From: Kocuria rhizophila DC2201 | GTDB taxonomy: Bacteria > Actinomycetota > Actinomycetes > Actinomycetales > Micrococcaceae | Assembly (NCBI RefSeq): GCF_000010285.1 | Contig: NC_010617.1 | Location: 2,633,541-2,697,540, forward strand | Reading direction: 5' to 3' | DNA length: 64,000 nucleotides | In this document: piece by piece, positions 18,199-26,662 of the stretch | Numbering within the stretch: position 1 is the first letter of the stretch | How the letters are laid out: each line of letters begins with the position of its first letter | Translations under genes and position numbers: made by a program | The notes under the pieces: generated by a model | Seen by the model: only the letters and a program-made list of their open reading frames with translations | Told to the model about the DNA's origin: nothing | Database searches by the model: none

Positions 18199-19218
18199 TC
18201 AGATCTTCACGACCATCTTGCCGGTGTTCGCGCCCTTCATCATGTCGATGAAGGCGTCCACGGCGTGGTCCAGGCCCTCCACCACGGTCTCGTCGTAGGC
18301 GATCTTCCCGGAGGTGAACCACTCGGTCATCCGGGAGGTGTACTCCTCGGTGACGTCCCAGTGGTCACCCATGGTGAAGCCTTCGAGCATGAGCGAGTTC
18401 TTGATGATGTTGCCCATGTTGTCCGGGCCGCAGGGGCGCTCGGTGGAGTTGTACTGGCTGATCGCGCCGCACACCGCCACCCGGCCGTGCCGGTTCAGCA
18501 CGTCGAGGGCCGCCTCGAGGTGGTCGCCGCCCACGTTGTCGTAGTAGACGTCCACGCCGTCCTCGCCCACGGCCTTCGCGAGCTGCTCACGGATGGGGGC
18601 GTCCTTGTAGTTGAGCACCGCGTCGAAGCCGTACTTCTCGGTCAGCAGCTTGGCCTTCTCGTCCGAACCGGCGGAGCCGATCACGTACGAGGCGCCCAGC
18701 TGCTTGGCGATCTGACCGGCCGCGGAGCCCACGGCACCGGCAGCACCGGAGACGAACACGCGGTCGCCCTCCTTCAGCCCGGCAATGCGGGTGAGCCCGG
18801 TGTAGGCGGTCATGCCCGTCATCCCCAGGATGCCCAGGTACACGGACAGCGGGGTGTCCGGGAGCTCCTGGATGGCGGTGAACTCGTCCGCGGAGCCCTG
18901 TGCGAGGTCCCGCCAACCGTACTGGTGCAGCACGGGGGTGCCCTCGGGCAGCTTCTCGGAGCGGGACTCGACCACGCGGCCCACGGCGCCGCCGGTCATG
19001 GTCTCGTTCAGCGCGAACGGCGGCACGTAGCTCTTCTCGTCCCGCATGCGGCCGCGCATGTAGGGGTCCACGGAGATGAACTCGTTGCGCACGCGCACCT
19101 GGCCGTCCTGCAGCTCGGGCAGCTCCACGGTCTCGGTGCGGAAGTTCTCGGGCTCGGGCCACCCCTCCGGGCGGGAGACGAGCTGGATCTGTGTGCTGAT
19201 GGAATCGTTGGTAGCCAT
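18199..19218 (-). CDS. NADP-dependent MDR oxidoreductase, CurA/LTB4DH-like
   Basis: 339 residues, zinc-free medium-chain reductase. Seen: N-terminal VSRPEGWPEPENFRTE, SVDPYMRGRM, the cofactor motif VFVSGAAGAVGSAAGQIAKQLGA, and DVYYDNVGGDHLEAALDVLN. These are the marks of the CurA/YncB/leukotriene B4 dehydrogenase group, which reduces alkenal or enone double bonds with NADPH. It probably detoxifies reactive carbonyls. It reads on the same strand as the downstream DUF2945 gene. Substrate not determined. Confidence 0.87.
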   Translation of the reverse strand: MATNDSISTQIQLVSRPEGWPEPENFRTETVELPELQDGQVRVRNEFISVDPYMRGRMRDEKSYVPPFALNETMTGGAVGRVVESRSEKLPEGTPVLHQYGWRDLAQGSADEFTAIQELPDTPLSVYLGILGMTGMTAYTGLTRIAGLKEGDRVFVSGAAGAVGSAAGQIAKQLGASYVIGSAGSDEKAKLLTEKYGFDAVLNYKDAPIREQLAKAVGEDGVDVYYDNVGGDHLEAALDVLNRHGRVAVCGAISQYNSTERPCGPDNMGNIIKNSLMLEGFTMGDHWDVTEEYTSRMTEWFTSGKIAYDETVVEGLDHAVDAFIDMMKGANTGKMVVKI

Positions 19219-19383
19219 GTATGCATCGTGGCACGCCCGGACGCTTGCCGCAGCAAGGATTCGCGCCCAGCGGACGTTGCCCCCGGTTGCTCGTCACATG
19301 GGGCAGCCCAGGAGTAATTTACGCGCCCCACGGTGATTGCCGGCCCCGCACGGACCGGCTCCCGGGGGCACCCCGCGCGCGGC

Positions 19384-19506
19384 TCAGCCCTGACGAGCCT
19401 TCATGCGCGGGTTCTTCTTGTTGATCACGTAGGTCTTGCCCCGGCGGCGGACCACCTGCGAGCCGGGGATCTGCTTGAGGGAGCGGAGCGAGGTGCGGAC
19501 CTTCAC
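19384..19506 (-). CDS. rpmJ: Ribosomal protein L36, zinc-free paralogue
   Basis: 40 residues, starting at a GTG ([16 protein letters not shown]) with AAGGAAG upstream and ending NPRMKARQG. The canonical L36 has four zinc ligands (C-C-C-H); here no cysteine is present, so this is the C-minus form. In several actinobacteria C-minus ribosomal proteins are repressed by Zur and made when zinc is short. A Zur-like box lies immediately upstream, overlapping the stop of the histidine kinase gene. The gap to that gene is only 25 bases, yet the box and an extended -10 (TGCTATTCT, minus strand) suggest an independent transcript. Confidence 0.9.
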   Translation of the reverse strand: MKVRTSLRSLKQIPGSQVVRRRGKTYVINKKNPRMKARQG

Positions 19507-19519
19507 GGAGCTTCCTTTT

Positions 19520-19534
19520 TGCGAATAATTCTCA
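19520..19534 (-). promoter_or_regulatory. Zur-like operator upstream of zinc-free rpmJ
   Basis: On the minus strand the 15 bases read TGAGAATTATTCGCA, matching the actinobacterial Zur consensus TGANAATNATTNTCA at all fixed positions but one. It is 14 bases before the GTG of rpmJ and overlaps the TGA of the upstream histidine kinase gene. Its place in front of a C-minus ribosomal protein gene fits known Zur targets. Confidence 0.65.
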
Positions 19535-21121
19535 TTCAGGAGAATAGCACGGCGGGCCGGCATCCACGGCCCGCTGCACCGGTTCGCCCTGCTGGGTCGT
19601 CAGGGGGAGATCCAGCGTGACGGTGGTGCCTTCCCCCTCCACCGACTCCAGGGCCACGGACCCCCCGTGCTGCTCCACGATGGTGCGCATGATTACGAGC
19701 CCCAGTCCCGTTCCGGGCACCTGCTGGGCCGTGGCGTTGGAGGCCCGGGTGAAGCTCGTGAAGAGGGACCCCACCTCTTTCTCGGGAATGCCCATCCCGG
19801 TGTCCGTGCACGTCAGGCGGACTCCCGTGCCACCGGAGGTGCGTTCCAGCGTCAGCGTGACCGCGCCGTGGGGCGGGGTGAACTTGATGGCGTTGCCCAC
19901 CACGTTGGTGACGGCCCGCTCCAGACGGTCCCGGTCCCCGGACACGGGCCATGAACCGTCCGTGTCCGCGTGGACGGTCACCTCGCCCGCCGCGGCCTGG
20001 GGAACGAGATTGGTGACCACCCCGGACACGCACTCTGCGAGGTCCAGCACACGGTGGCGCGCCGAGCGGTTCTCCTGGTCCTGGTCCAGCTTGTTGATCA
20101 GCAGCAGGTCCTCGATCAGCAGCCGCAGCCGTTCCGTGTTGCGCCGCACCACTTCCAGCACGCGGGCCTGTTCCGGGCCGACACTGCCGAAGTCCCCGTC
20201 CTGGAGCATCTCCACATAGCCGCTGATGGACGTGAGCGGGGTTCGCAGCTCGTGGTTGGTGGTGGAGACGAACACGGATTTCTGGCGGTTGAGCTCCGTG
20301 AGCTGCTCCAGGGTGCGCTCCCGCTGCTCCACCACGTCCCGGGCCTCGCGGGTGAAGGCGTTGAAGGACGCGGCGAGGCCCACCACTTCAAGAGCGCCGT
20401 GGGAGGTTTCCGCGACGGCGTCATGATCGCCCGCACGCTGCCTCGCCACCGTGCGCTGCAGCGCGAGCAGCGGCGCCCCGAGGGCGCGGTCCGCGCGGCC
20501 CAGGGCGAGGAACGCCACCGCGATCGACAGCATCGCGGCAGTCACCACGGCGGCCGCGGCCAGGGTCATGGACCGGTTCAGATCCGCTCTGCGCTGCTCC
20601 CGCAGGCGGGAGGCGTCCGCCCGGACGTCCTCCAGTGTGCCGAGGGCCCGGTCCATGGCGGATGTCGTGAGGGGGAGGTCCAGAGATCTCCGCGGGGTGT
20701 CCCTCCCTGGTTCCCGGGTGAGGCCGAGCCACGTGTCCACGGACTCGTTCAAGGACCGCAGCTGCGGCAGCCGCCCGGCCGCCACCTCACCCAGGACGTC
20801 CTGGGCCGCAGCGAGGTCCGCCGTGGCCTCCGCGTACTCCCGCGCAAAGGTCCGGTCTCCGCTGACCGCGTAGCCGCGCGCGGCCGTCTGGGCACGCAGC
20901 AGCGTGGCCTCCACCTGGTGCGTGGCATCCATCAGGGGTGTGATGGTGGTGCGCGTGGTGGCCACGTTCAGCTGCACCGTGTGCAGGCCCCACAGCGCGG
21001 TGGCGCCGGTGAAGAGCAGTGCGAGGCACAACAGGGCGAGCACCTGCAGGAGGATGGCGCGCACCCCGCGGTGGCGGACACCGTCCCGCACGCGGGTCAC
21101 TGCCGGGAAGCGGGCGCTCAT
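19532..21121 (-). CDS. CHASE3-type sensor histidine kinase
   Basis: 529 residues. TM1 at about 22-42, an extracytoplasmic CHASE3-like helical domain ([20 protein letters not shown]), TM2 at about 186-207, a HAMP-like linker, HisKA with [11 protein letters not shown] (His290), then HATPase_c with [15 protein letters not shown] and [18 protein letters not shown]. The start at 21121 ([10 protein letters not shown]) overlaps the stop of the glycosyltransferase gene by ATGA. Last gene of a four-gene operon that also encodes a lone receiver protein, its likely partner. No DNA-binding output is encoded nearby, so the output is probably post-translational. Confidence 0.88.
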   Translation of the reverse strand: MSARFPAVTRVRDGVRHRGVRAILLQVLALLCLALLFTGATALWGLHTVQLNVATTRTTITPLMDATHQVEATLLRAQTAARGYAVSGDRTFAREYAEATADLAAAQDVLGEVAAGRLPQLRSLNESVDTWLGLTREPGRDTPRRSLDLPLTTSAMDRALGTLEDVRADASRLREQRRADLNRSMTLAAAAVVTAAMLSIAVAFLALGRADRALGAPLLALQRTVARQRAGDHDAVAETSHGALEVVGLAASFNAFTREARDVVEQRERTLEQLTELNRQKSVFVSTTNHELRTPLTSISGYVEMLQDGDFGSVGPEQARVLEVVRRNTERLRLLIEDLLLINKLDQDQENRSARHRVLDLAECVSGVVTNLVPQAAAGEVTVHADTDGSWPVSGDRDRLERAVTNVVGNAIKFTPPHGAVTLTLERTSGGTGVRLTCTDTGMGIPEKEVGSLFTSFTRASNATAQQVPGTGLGLVIMRTIVEQHGGSVALESVEGEGTTVTLDLPLTTQQGEPVQRAVDAGPPCYSPE

Positions 21122-22563
21122 CCGTCCACCTCCGTGAAACCCGAACGGGTCATGGTGCCCCACTGCTGGCGGCGCCCCAGCAGGGAGGCCACCCAGCCCT
21201 CCATGCGCCACCACGCCGTGAGCTGGCGGTAGCCCAGGTTCTCCAGCACGACGGCCCACAGCGTGATCCCGAGGTCCCGCCAGCGGGGGTACTTGTGGTA
21301 GCTCAACTCCTCGATGGTCACGGCGGCAAGGGTCACGATCATGGCGTAGGCGTAGGCCACGAGCATGAACAGCACGAAGTACTGCACCGTCACCAGGCCC
21401 AGGGCGAAACCGAGCGCGATGAGCACCAGTCCGGCCAGCTCCAGCAGGGGGGCGATGAGCTCGAAGAGCCAGTAGTAGGGCACGGCCACGAGCCCCAGCC
21501 GGCCGTAGCGGGGGTTGCCGAGCATGTCCCGGTAGGCCCACAGGGTCTCCCACAGACCCCGGTGCCAGCGGGCGCGCTGCCTGCGCAGCACGGGCAGGGT
21601 GCTGGGGACCTCTGTCCAGCAGATGGGCTCCGTGAGGAAGGTGACGCGGTAGGGCCGACGCTGTTTGCGGAACGTGCGGTGCAGGCGCATGACCAGTTCG
21701 AAGTCCTCACCGATGCTGCTGGCGTCCAGGCCTCCCACCGTCACGAGAGCATCCCGGCGGAAGACACCGAACGCGCCGCTGATGAGCAGCAGGGCGTTGA
21801 TCCGGGACCAGCCTGCGCGCCCCAGGTGGAAGGCCCGCAGGTACTCCATCACCTGGATGTCCGCCAGGGGGTTGCCGGGCATCCGGACCTCCAGCACGCG
21901 CCCGCCCTTCACGCGGCACCCGTTGACGGCGCGGATCACTCCCCCGGCCGCCACCGTGGAGATCGGGTCCTCGATGAAGGGCCGGGACACCGCCAGCAGC
22001 GCCCCGGGGTCCAGGATGGAGTCCGAGTCCACGAACAGCACCAGGTCCTCGCGAGCCAGGTTGACGCCCACGTTGATGGAGTCGGAGCGGCCCGAGTTGC
22101 GCTTGCGCACCACGGTCAGCCGGGTCCGCCCGTCCCGTGGGACGTGGATGCTGGTGGGTGCCTCCCGCACCGGAACGTCCTCGGGCATCTGCCGGGACAC
22201 CGGCACCAGGTCGAAGGCCCGGCGCAGCACCTCGAAGCCGTTGTCGGTGCTGCCGTCGTCCACCACGATCACTTCGTGGCGCGGGTGCTGCAGCGACAGG
22301 AAGGACTCCACGGCCACGCGGATGCCGACCTCCTCGTTGTGCATGGGTGCCACCACGCTGATGCCGGGCATGGTGCGGGAGCGGATCAGCTCCTCCCGCC
22401 CCGCAAAGGGGATTCGGCGGCGGTGGGCCACGAAGTCCACCGCCGCCAGGACGATCATCACCAGGTAGGACGTGTTGATCAGCAGGAAGTAGATCAGCAC
22501 CGGCACCGCGATGAACGCCAGGATCGCGGCCACAGCGCCGCGCAGCAGCTCAAGCCACTCCAC
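21118..22563 (-). CDS. Processive-type membrane glycosyltransferase, family 2
   Basis: 481 residues. An N-terminal helix pair (ILAFIAVPVLIYFLLINTSYLVMIVLAAVDFV) precedes the GT-A domain with ISVVAPMHNEEVGI, VIVVDDGSTD, VNLAREDLVLFVDSDSILD, then GEDFELVMRLH and RRQRARWHRG (QxxRW motif). C-terminal helices follow. This is the layout of hyaluronan/PgaC/cellulose synthase-like enzymes that make and export a polysaccharide. It overlaps its neighbours by 14 and 4 bases. No capsule cluster adjoins it. The sugar and product are unknown. Confidence 0.85.
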   Translation of the reverse strand: MEWLELLRGAVAAILAFIAVPVLIYFLLINTSYLVMIVLAAVDFVAHRRRIPFAGREELIRSRTMPGISVVAPMHNEEVGIRVAVESFLSLQHPRHEVIVVDDGSTDNGFEVLRRAFDLVPVSRQMPEDVPVREAPTSIHVPRDGRTRLTVVRKRNSGRSDSINVGVNLAREDLVLFVDSDSILDPGALLAVSRPFIEDPISTVAAGGVIRAVNGCRVKGGRVLEVRMPGNPLADIQVMEYLRAFHLGRAGWSRINALLLISGAFGVFRRDALVTVGGLDASSIGEDFELVMRLHRTFRKQRRPYRVTFLTEPICWTEVPSTLPVLRRQRARWHRGLWETLWAYRDMLGNPRYGRLGLVAVPYYWLFELIAPLLELAGLVLIALGFALGLVTVQYFVLFMLVAYAYAMIVTLAAVTIEELSYHKYPRWRDLGITLWAVVLENLGYRQLTAWWRMEGWVASLLGRRQQWGTMTRSGFTEVDG

Positions 22564-23647
22564 GGCCGGCCCCTCTCATGGCGCTCAGCTGCAGCGCGTA
22601 GTGGGCGGGGTGCACGGCGGGGGTCTCCCCGTCCAGGGCGCCCAGCAGCCTCTCCCGCCCGGCAGGGCCCAGTTCGGTGAGTGCCACCGCGGCCCGCTCC
22701 GCCAGCCGGGGCCGGGTGTCCTCGACCAGGGGGGCCAGGGCCGCCGCGGAGGCGGGCAGGCCCAGCCGTTCGAGGGACTCCACGGCGGCGAGCGCCACGC
22801 TCTCGTCCCGGTGGCGGGCGAACTCGGACAGGACGGCGAGGTCCTGCGCTCCCCCCACCCATCCCAGGGCGTCGACGAAGGCGGCGAGGGCACGGGGATC
22901 GGTCTCCTGCGCCAGGCGATCACGCACGACGGGAGCGGCACCCGGCACGGGGCGCACTCCGATCACGGTTGCCGCCACGTGGCGCACGGCGGGGTCCGGG
23001 TGCAGGGTGGCGTCCGCGATCACGGGTGCCGCGTCGTCGTCGAAGGCGCACAGGGACTCCACGGCCACCCAGCTGGGCAGTCCGCGGGGACGACGCCGCG
23101 GGGCCACCGCGCGCAGCACGGCGCGCGCCGCGGAACCGTCGCCGAGCAGCGCCAGGGCACGGGCGGCGGCAACCACCACGTCCGCGGAACGGTCCTGGAG
23201 CAGGGGCAGGAGCCGGGGCGCGGACTCGCGGGCGCGCATCAGGCCGAGGGTCCAGGCGGCGTGGGCGCGGCGCACTGCACTGTGGGAGGAGAGCCCCGCG
23301 AGGGCCCACTGGGCGCGCCCGTGGGCTTCGAGCACCCGGGCCAGGGCACGGGCGGGTTCCCCCCTGACCTTGGAGAGCATCGCGGAGACGGCGCGGTCCA
23401 CCACCGGCACGCGGCGCCGGGGCACCGCGGTCAGGCGGCGCAGGGCGGAGGCGTCGTCGTCCTCACCAGATGCGACCTCGAGCATTGCGGGGCGCAGCTC
23501 ACCGAGCAGCTTCGCGTCCCGGCGCTCACGCCACTGCCGGCCGGCACGCGATCCCAGGACAGTCGCGAGGAGCAGGACCGCGGCCCACACCAGGACCCAC
23601 AGCGCCCAGGACAGCAGCTGCGCGGAGACCACCGTGGGGGTCACCAC
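22550..23647 (-). CDS. Membrane-anchored HEAT-repeat protein
   Basis: 365 residues. One N-terminal membrane helix (WALWVLVWAAVLLLATVLG) is followed by a cytoplasmic solenoid of HEAT/Armadillo-like repeats: RRAHAAWTLGLMRARESAPRL, DVVVAAARALALLGDGSAARAV, AVRHVAATVIGVRPVPGAAPVV and so on. Such solenoids are protein-binding scaffolds. The coding end overlaps the glycosyltransferase start by 14 bases, and the receiver gene ends 7 bases upstream, so expression is tightly coupled. It may link the receiver protein to the glycosyltransferase. One repeat contains the GACGACGCCG motif in its DNA. Confidence 0.8.
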   Translation of the reverse strand: MVTPTVVSAQLLSWALWVLVWAAVLLLATVLGSRAGRQWRERRDAKLLGELRPAMLEVASGEDDDASALRRLTAVPRRRVPVVDRAVSAMLSKVRGEPARALARVLEAHGRAQWALAGLSSHSAVRRAHAAWTLGLMRARESAPRLLPLLQDRSADVVVAAARALALLGDGSAARAVLRAVAPRRRPRGLPSWVAVESLCAFDDDAAPVIADATLHPDPAVRHVAATVIGVRPVPGAAPVVRDRLAQETDPRALAAFVDALGWVGGAQDLAVLSEFARHRDESVALAAVESLERLGLPASAAALAPLVEDTRPRLAERAAVALTELGPAGRERLLGALDGETPAVHPAHYALQLSAMRGAGRGVA

Positions 23648-23654
23648 CGCGGGG

Positions 23655-24038
23655 TCACCGGCCCCGGCCGAGGAGGCTGTTCACACGGTGCAGCAGCTCA
23701 CGGGGACTGAAGGGTTTGGTGACGTACTCGTCCGCGCCGGTGCTGTACCCGTCGTCCACGTCCGTGTCACGGGCGCGGGCGGTCAGCAGGAGCACCTTGA
23801 CGCTGCTCAGCCGCTCCGTGGCGCGGATCTGGCGCAGCACGTCCAGTCCGCTGAGACCGGGCATCATGACGTCCAGCACCACGAGGTCCGGGATGGCGTC
23901 CTCCAGCGCGCCCAGCGCAGCGGTGCCGTCCTCCACCGCCCGGACCTCGTATCCCGCCTGCTGCAGTTTGAAGACCACGAGGTCGCGGATGTCGGGGTCG
24001 TCGTCCGCAACGAGGACGGACGGGTGTTCAGGGCTCAC
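23655..24038 (-). CDS. Single-domain response regulator
   Basis: 127 residues from a GTG at 24038 with GGAGCG upstream; the frame is open back to a TTG at 24107, but that part lacks family similarity. Receiver motifs: acidic pocket DDD at 12-14, phosphorylation Asp56 in VVLDVMMPG, Thr in LLLTAR, and Lys108 in TKPF. There is no output domain, as in CheY-type regulators acting by protein contact. First gene of the operon with HEAT, glycosyltransferase and histidine kinase genes. A 12-bp palindrome lies 72 bases upstream. Confidence 0.87.
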   Translation of the reverse strand: MSPEHPSVLVADDDPDIRDLVVFKLQQAGYEVRAVEDGTAALGALEDAIPDLVVLDVMMPGLSGLDVLRQIRATERLSSVKVLLLTARARDTDVDDGYSTGADEYVTKPFSPRELLHRVNSLLGRGR

Positions 24039-24109
24039 GAGGGCGCTCCGTGTGTCTGGGGGGATGGACACGCTCCGGGTCCGCGGCAGCGGAGGAGATG
24101 AGGCCAAGA

Positions 24110-24121
24110 GTATTCGAATAC
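24110..24121. promoter_or_regulatory. 12-bp perfect palindrome upstream of the response regulator operon
   Basis: GTATTCGAATAC is a perfect palindrome, 72 bases upstream of the GTG of the receiver gene and 38 bases from the stop of the DUF1541 gene. AT-rich against a GC-rich background. It may be an operator; no regulator is assigned. Confidence 0.4.
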
Positions 24122-24159
24122 ATGCAGGTTGGTGGGAGGTGACACTTCGCGCGGTGGAA

Positions 24160-24798
24160 TCAGCCGCGGGGCTTCATCTCCTTCTCCACGACCCACTTGT
24201 GGTTGGTCATGGTCATGCCGTCCGCCTTGTAGTCCACCATGTAGACGGTCTGGGTGGTGGAGGAGGCAACGGTGCCCGTGGCGCCCTTCATGCCGGGCAT
24301 GTGGTCTGCCTCGATGGTGACCTCGGTGCCGTCCGCGAGGCGCTCGGAACCTGCGTCCTGGAGCTCCTCCTGGACCACCCACCTGTGGTTGGTGACCTCG
24401 GGCCCGCCGTCCGTGGGGGTGTAGTTCACGGCGTAGGCCACGGTCTTGTAGGCGCCCACCACGGTCGCCGGGGCGCCCTCCATGCCCTCCATGTGGTCGG
24501 TGGTCAGTGTGACCTGTGTGCCCACGGGGTAGGTGGGCTTCTCCGCGGCGGCGATGCCCTCCGGGGCGGGGCCGCCGTCCATGGCGTGCATGTGCTCCTG
24601 CCCGTGCTCGTGCCCGCCCTGGCTCGCACTGGGCGTGCCACTCGCGGAGGACGACGTCGCCTGGCTCGTCGCGCTGGAGGTCGCGCTGGTCTCGTGGCCC
24701 TCGTGGGCGGAGTGGTCCGCGGAATCGGAACCGGCGGAGCAGGCGGTGGCGGTCACCAGGATGGCGAGACCGGCGAGGGTGAGGGAAAGTCGACGCAT
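24160..24798 (-). CDS. DUF1541 (YdhK-type) lipoprotein, His/Met-rich
   Basis: 212 residues. A lipoprotein signal ends in the lipobox LTATACSAG. A Ser/Thr/His-rich linker with HSAHEGHE and HEHGQEHMHAMDG follows, then two DUF1541 repeats, each with GTxVTL/TI..DHMxGM..A and a closing NHRWVVQEE or NHKWVVEKE. The His and Met clusters suggest copper or another soft metal held outside the membrane. It lies 103 bases behind the DUF4396 gene, whose promoter carries a CsoR-type operator, so both are probably one metal-responsive unit. Confidence 0.83.
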   Translation of the reverse strand: MRRLSLTLAGLAILVTATACSAGSDSADHSAHEGHETSATSSATSQATSSSASGTPSASQGGHEHGQEHMHAMDGGPAPEGIAAAEKPTYPVGTQVTLTTDHMEGMEGAPATVVGAYKTVAYAVNYTPTDGGPEVTNHRWVVQEELQDAGSERLADGTEVTIEADHMPGMKGATGTVASSTTQTVYMVDYKADGMTMTNHKWVVEKEMKPRG

Positions 24799-24901
24799 GG
24801 GGAGGATCCTTTCTGCGGGCCCGCCCGGGTTGCTGGGCCCCGGTACGGGCGGGTTTCTGGTGGGAATGCGCGGTGGCAGCGGGCCCCGCTGCGGCGGTTC
24901 C

Positions 24902-25519
24902 CTACAGCAGGGTGCCGAGGGAGGCGACGAAGCCGCCCAGCATGAACGCGCTGATGCCGTACGCCAGGGGGCGGTTGTCCATGGGGCCGCCGCCGGAGGC
25001 GTGGTGGGTGATGGCGTGGCCCTTGCCGCGGCGCAGCAGGGCCTTGTTCACGGGGTATGCCGCGAAGTACGCGATCACGAGGGACAGGGCCATGGAGCCC
25101 CAGAAGAGGGCGTCCAGCAGGCCGGCGTCCATGGCGCCGGGGACCAGCCACATGACGAGGTTGTCCACGACCTCCATGGTGAGGATGGAGACGGTGTCCG
25201 CGGCGAGCACGAGGCGCAGGGCCTGGCCCACACTGATGCCCGAGCGCAGCAGGGGCAGGGAGGACAGGGCGTAGCCGAACACGAAGGACAGGGCGATGGC
25301 CACGGCGGTGCCCGCCACGTTGTCCCAGCCGAACACGGTGGAGAGGATCAGCCCGGCGATCTCACCGATGGAGCAGCCGGTGAGGCAGTGGAGGGTGGCG
25401 CTGGCGGCCATGGGGGACATGTCGTGGCCCGAGTGGTCGGAGGTGGTGTGGTCGTGCATGTCGCGACCCGCGTGGGGGTCGGGATGGTCGGTGGAGTGGG
25501 TGGTGGCGGACGTGTTCAT
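24902..25519 (-). CDS. DUF4396 membrane protein with His-rich N-terminus
   Basis: 205 residues. The N-terminal ~38 residues are full of His, Asp and Met (HPDPHAGRDMHDHTTSDHSG). LHCLTGCSIGEIAGL marks the start of the DUF4396 membrane domain, with about five helices and a conserved Cys pair CLTGC. The ATG at 25519 is 12 bases downstream of a CsoR-like operator, so copper-induced expression is likely. A role in copper handling or export is inferred; the family has no proven activity known to me. Confidence 0.82.
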   Translation of the reverse strand: MNTSATTHSTDHPDPHAGRDMHDHTTSDHSGHDMSPMAASATLHCLTGCSIGEIAGLILSTVFGWDNVAGTAVAIALSFVFGYALSSLPLLRSGISVGQALRLVLAADTVSILTMEVVDNLVMWLVPGAMDAGLLDALFWGSMALSLVIAYFAAYPVNKALLRRGKGHAITHHASGGGPMDNRPLAYGISAFMLGGFVASLGTLL

Positions 25520-25531
25520 ACCATCGACTAT

Positions 25532-25548
25532 ATACCCTATGGGGGTAT
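25532..25548 (-). promoter_or_regulatory. CsoR-type (copper repressor) operator
   Basis: ATACCCTATGGGGGTAT is a near-perfect palindrome (ATACCC N5 GGGTAT) and differs by one base from the well-known CsoR operator core ATACCCTACGGGGGTAT of B. subtilis copZA. It lies 12 bases before the DUF4396 start. A related RcnR/CstR-type regulator is possible; none is encoded in the window. Confidence 0.75.
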
Positions 25549-25659
25549 TGCGCCGCGGTCCTCTTCACGTGTGGGGATCGGGTACTGGCGCAATCATCTC
25601 TACACTGTGCATATCGCAATTGGCTGCATGAACCCACTCGTACCTCAAGGCGGTTTCAC

Positions 25660-26580
25660 ATGACATCCCCTAATGCTCGACCCACTGAAGTTCCCACGTG
25701 GCCGGAGCTCCTGAGGCCCGTTTTATCGGTCATGGCATCCGGGGAGAACCTGCACCGCAAAGACATATTTGATCGCGCCGCCGAGGCTGCCGGATTGAGT
25801 GACGTTGCCAAGAACGAACAGTTGAACACGGGTGGTCTTCGTTACGAACAGCGCATGCAGTGGGTATTGAGTCATTTATCTCGCGCCAACCTGGTAGACC
25901 GCCCCGCGCGGGGGTACTACCGGCTTAATGATGCGGGACGGGCATGGTCCGAAGAACATCCGAGGGGCATGACATTCAGAGAGGCCAACCAATACTTCAA
26001 GCCGTTCTGGAGCCCTGAGGTTTCGAAGCAGCCGGACACCACGACAGTGCCCGAGGCGGCAGAGCTGGACCCCCTTGAAAAAATCGATGAAGGGATTGAC
26101 CAGATCACAGCCAAGACAGCAGAAGATCTCTTGGAACGCCTGCGCGGCACCCACCCCGATTTCTTTGAGGAGGCGGTCGTGCAGGTGCTTTTGAAAATGG
26201 GGTACGGCGGGGTGGGCAAGCGGGGGCGTCGCATTGGCGGGTCTGGAGACGGAGGTGTAGACGGGGTCATTGACCAGGACCCTTTGGGTCTCGATCAGAT
26301 CTACATCCAAGCCAAGCGCTACGCAGAGAGGAACACCGTAGGCCGGGAGGCAATTCAAGCCTTCGTAGGGGCACTTCATGGTAAGGGCGCGACCAAAGGT
26401 ATCTTTATCACCACGAGCACATTCACCGCGGGCGCAAAGGAGTACGCCGCAGCAGTCCCTTCTCGGCCTATTCTTATTGACGGCGTGCGCCTGGTGGCCT
26501 TGATGCTGAAGTACCGGGTGGGTGTACAGGTGAGGCAGACCTTCGACGTCTTAGCCGTTGACGAGGATTTCTTCGCATAG
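25660..26580 (+). CDS. mrr: Mrr-type (type IV) restriction endonuclease
   Basis: 306 residues. The N-terminal winged-helix Mrr_N domain has ENLHRKDIFDRAAEAAGL, RYEQRMQWVLSHLSRANLVDRPARGYYRLN. The C-terminal PD-(D/E)XK Mrr_cat domain has DFFEEAVVQVLLKMGYGG, D201 in GSGDGGVDG and QAK at 217-219. Mrr cleaves methylated DNA. AAGGCGG precedes the ATG. Base composition is clearly less GC-rich than the neighbours and codons with A or T in third position are common, which points to recent transfer. A GIY-YIG nuclease gene converges on it 83 bases away. Confidence 0.9.
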   Translation: MTSPNARPTEVPTWPELLRPVLSVMASGENLHRKDIFDRAAEAAGLSDVAKNEQLNTGGLRYEQRMQWVLSHLSRANLVDRPARGYYRLNDAGRAWSEEHPRGMTFREANQYFKPFWSPEVSKQPDTTTVPEAAELDPLEKIDEGIDQITAKTAEDLLERLRGTHPDFFEEAVVQVLLKMGYGGVGKRGRRIGGSGDGGVDGVIDQDPLGLDQIYIQAKRYAERNTVGREAIQAFVGALHGKGATKGIFITTSTFTAGAKEYAAAVPSRPILIDGVRLVALMLKYRVGVQVRQTFDVLAVDEDFFA

Positions 26581-26662
26581 CGATCTCCGCACATCTGCCG
26601 CAACCCAAAGGCAGCACACGTCCAGCCTTCCGAACCTTCAATTACCACAACAGGCTCGGCGA

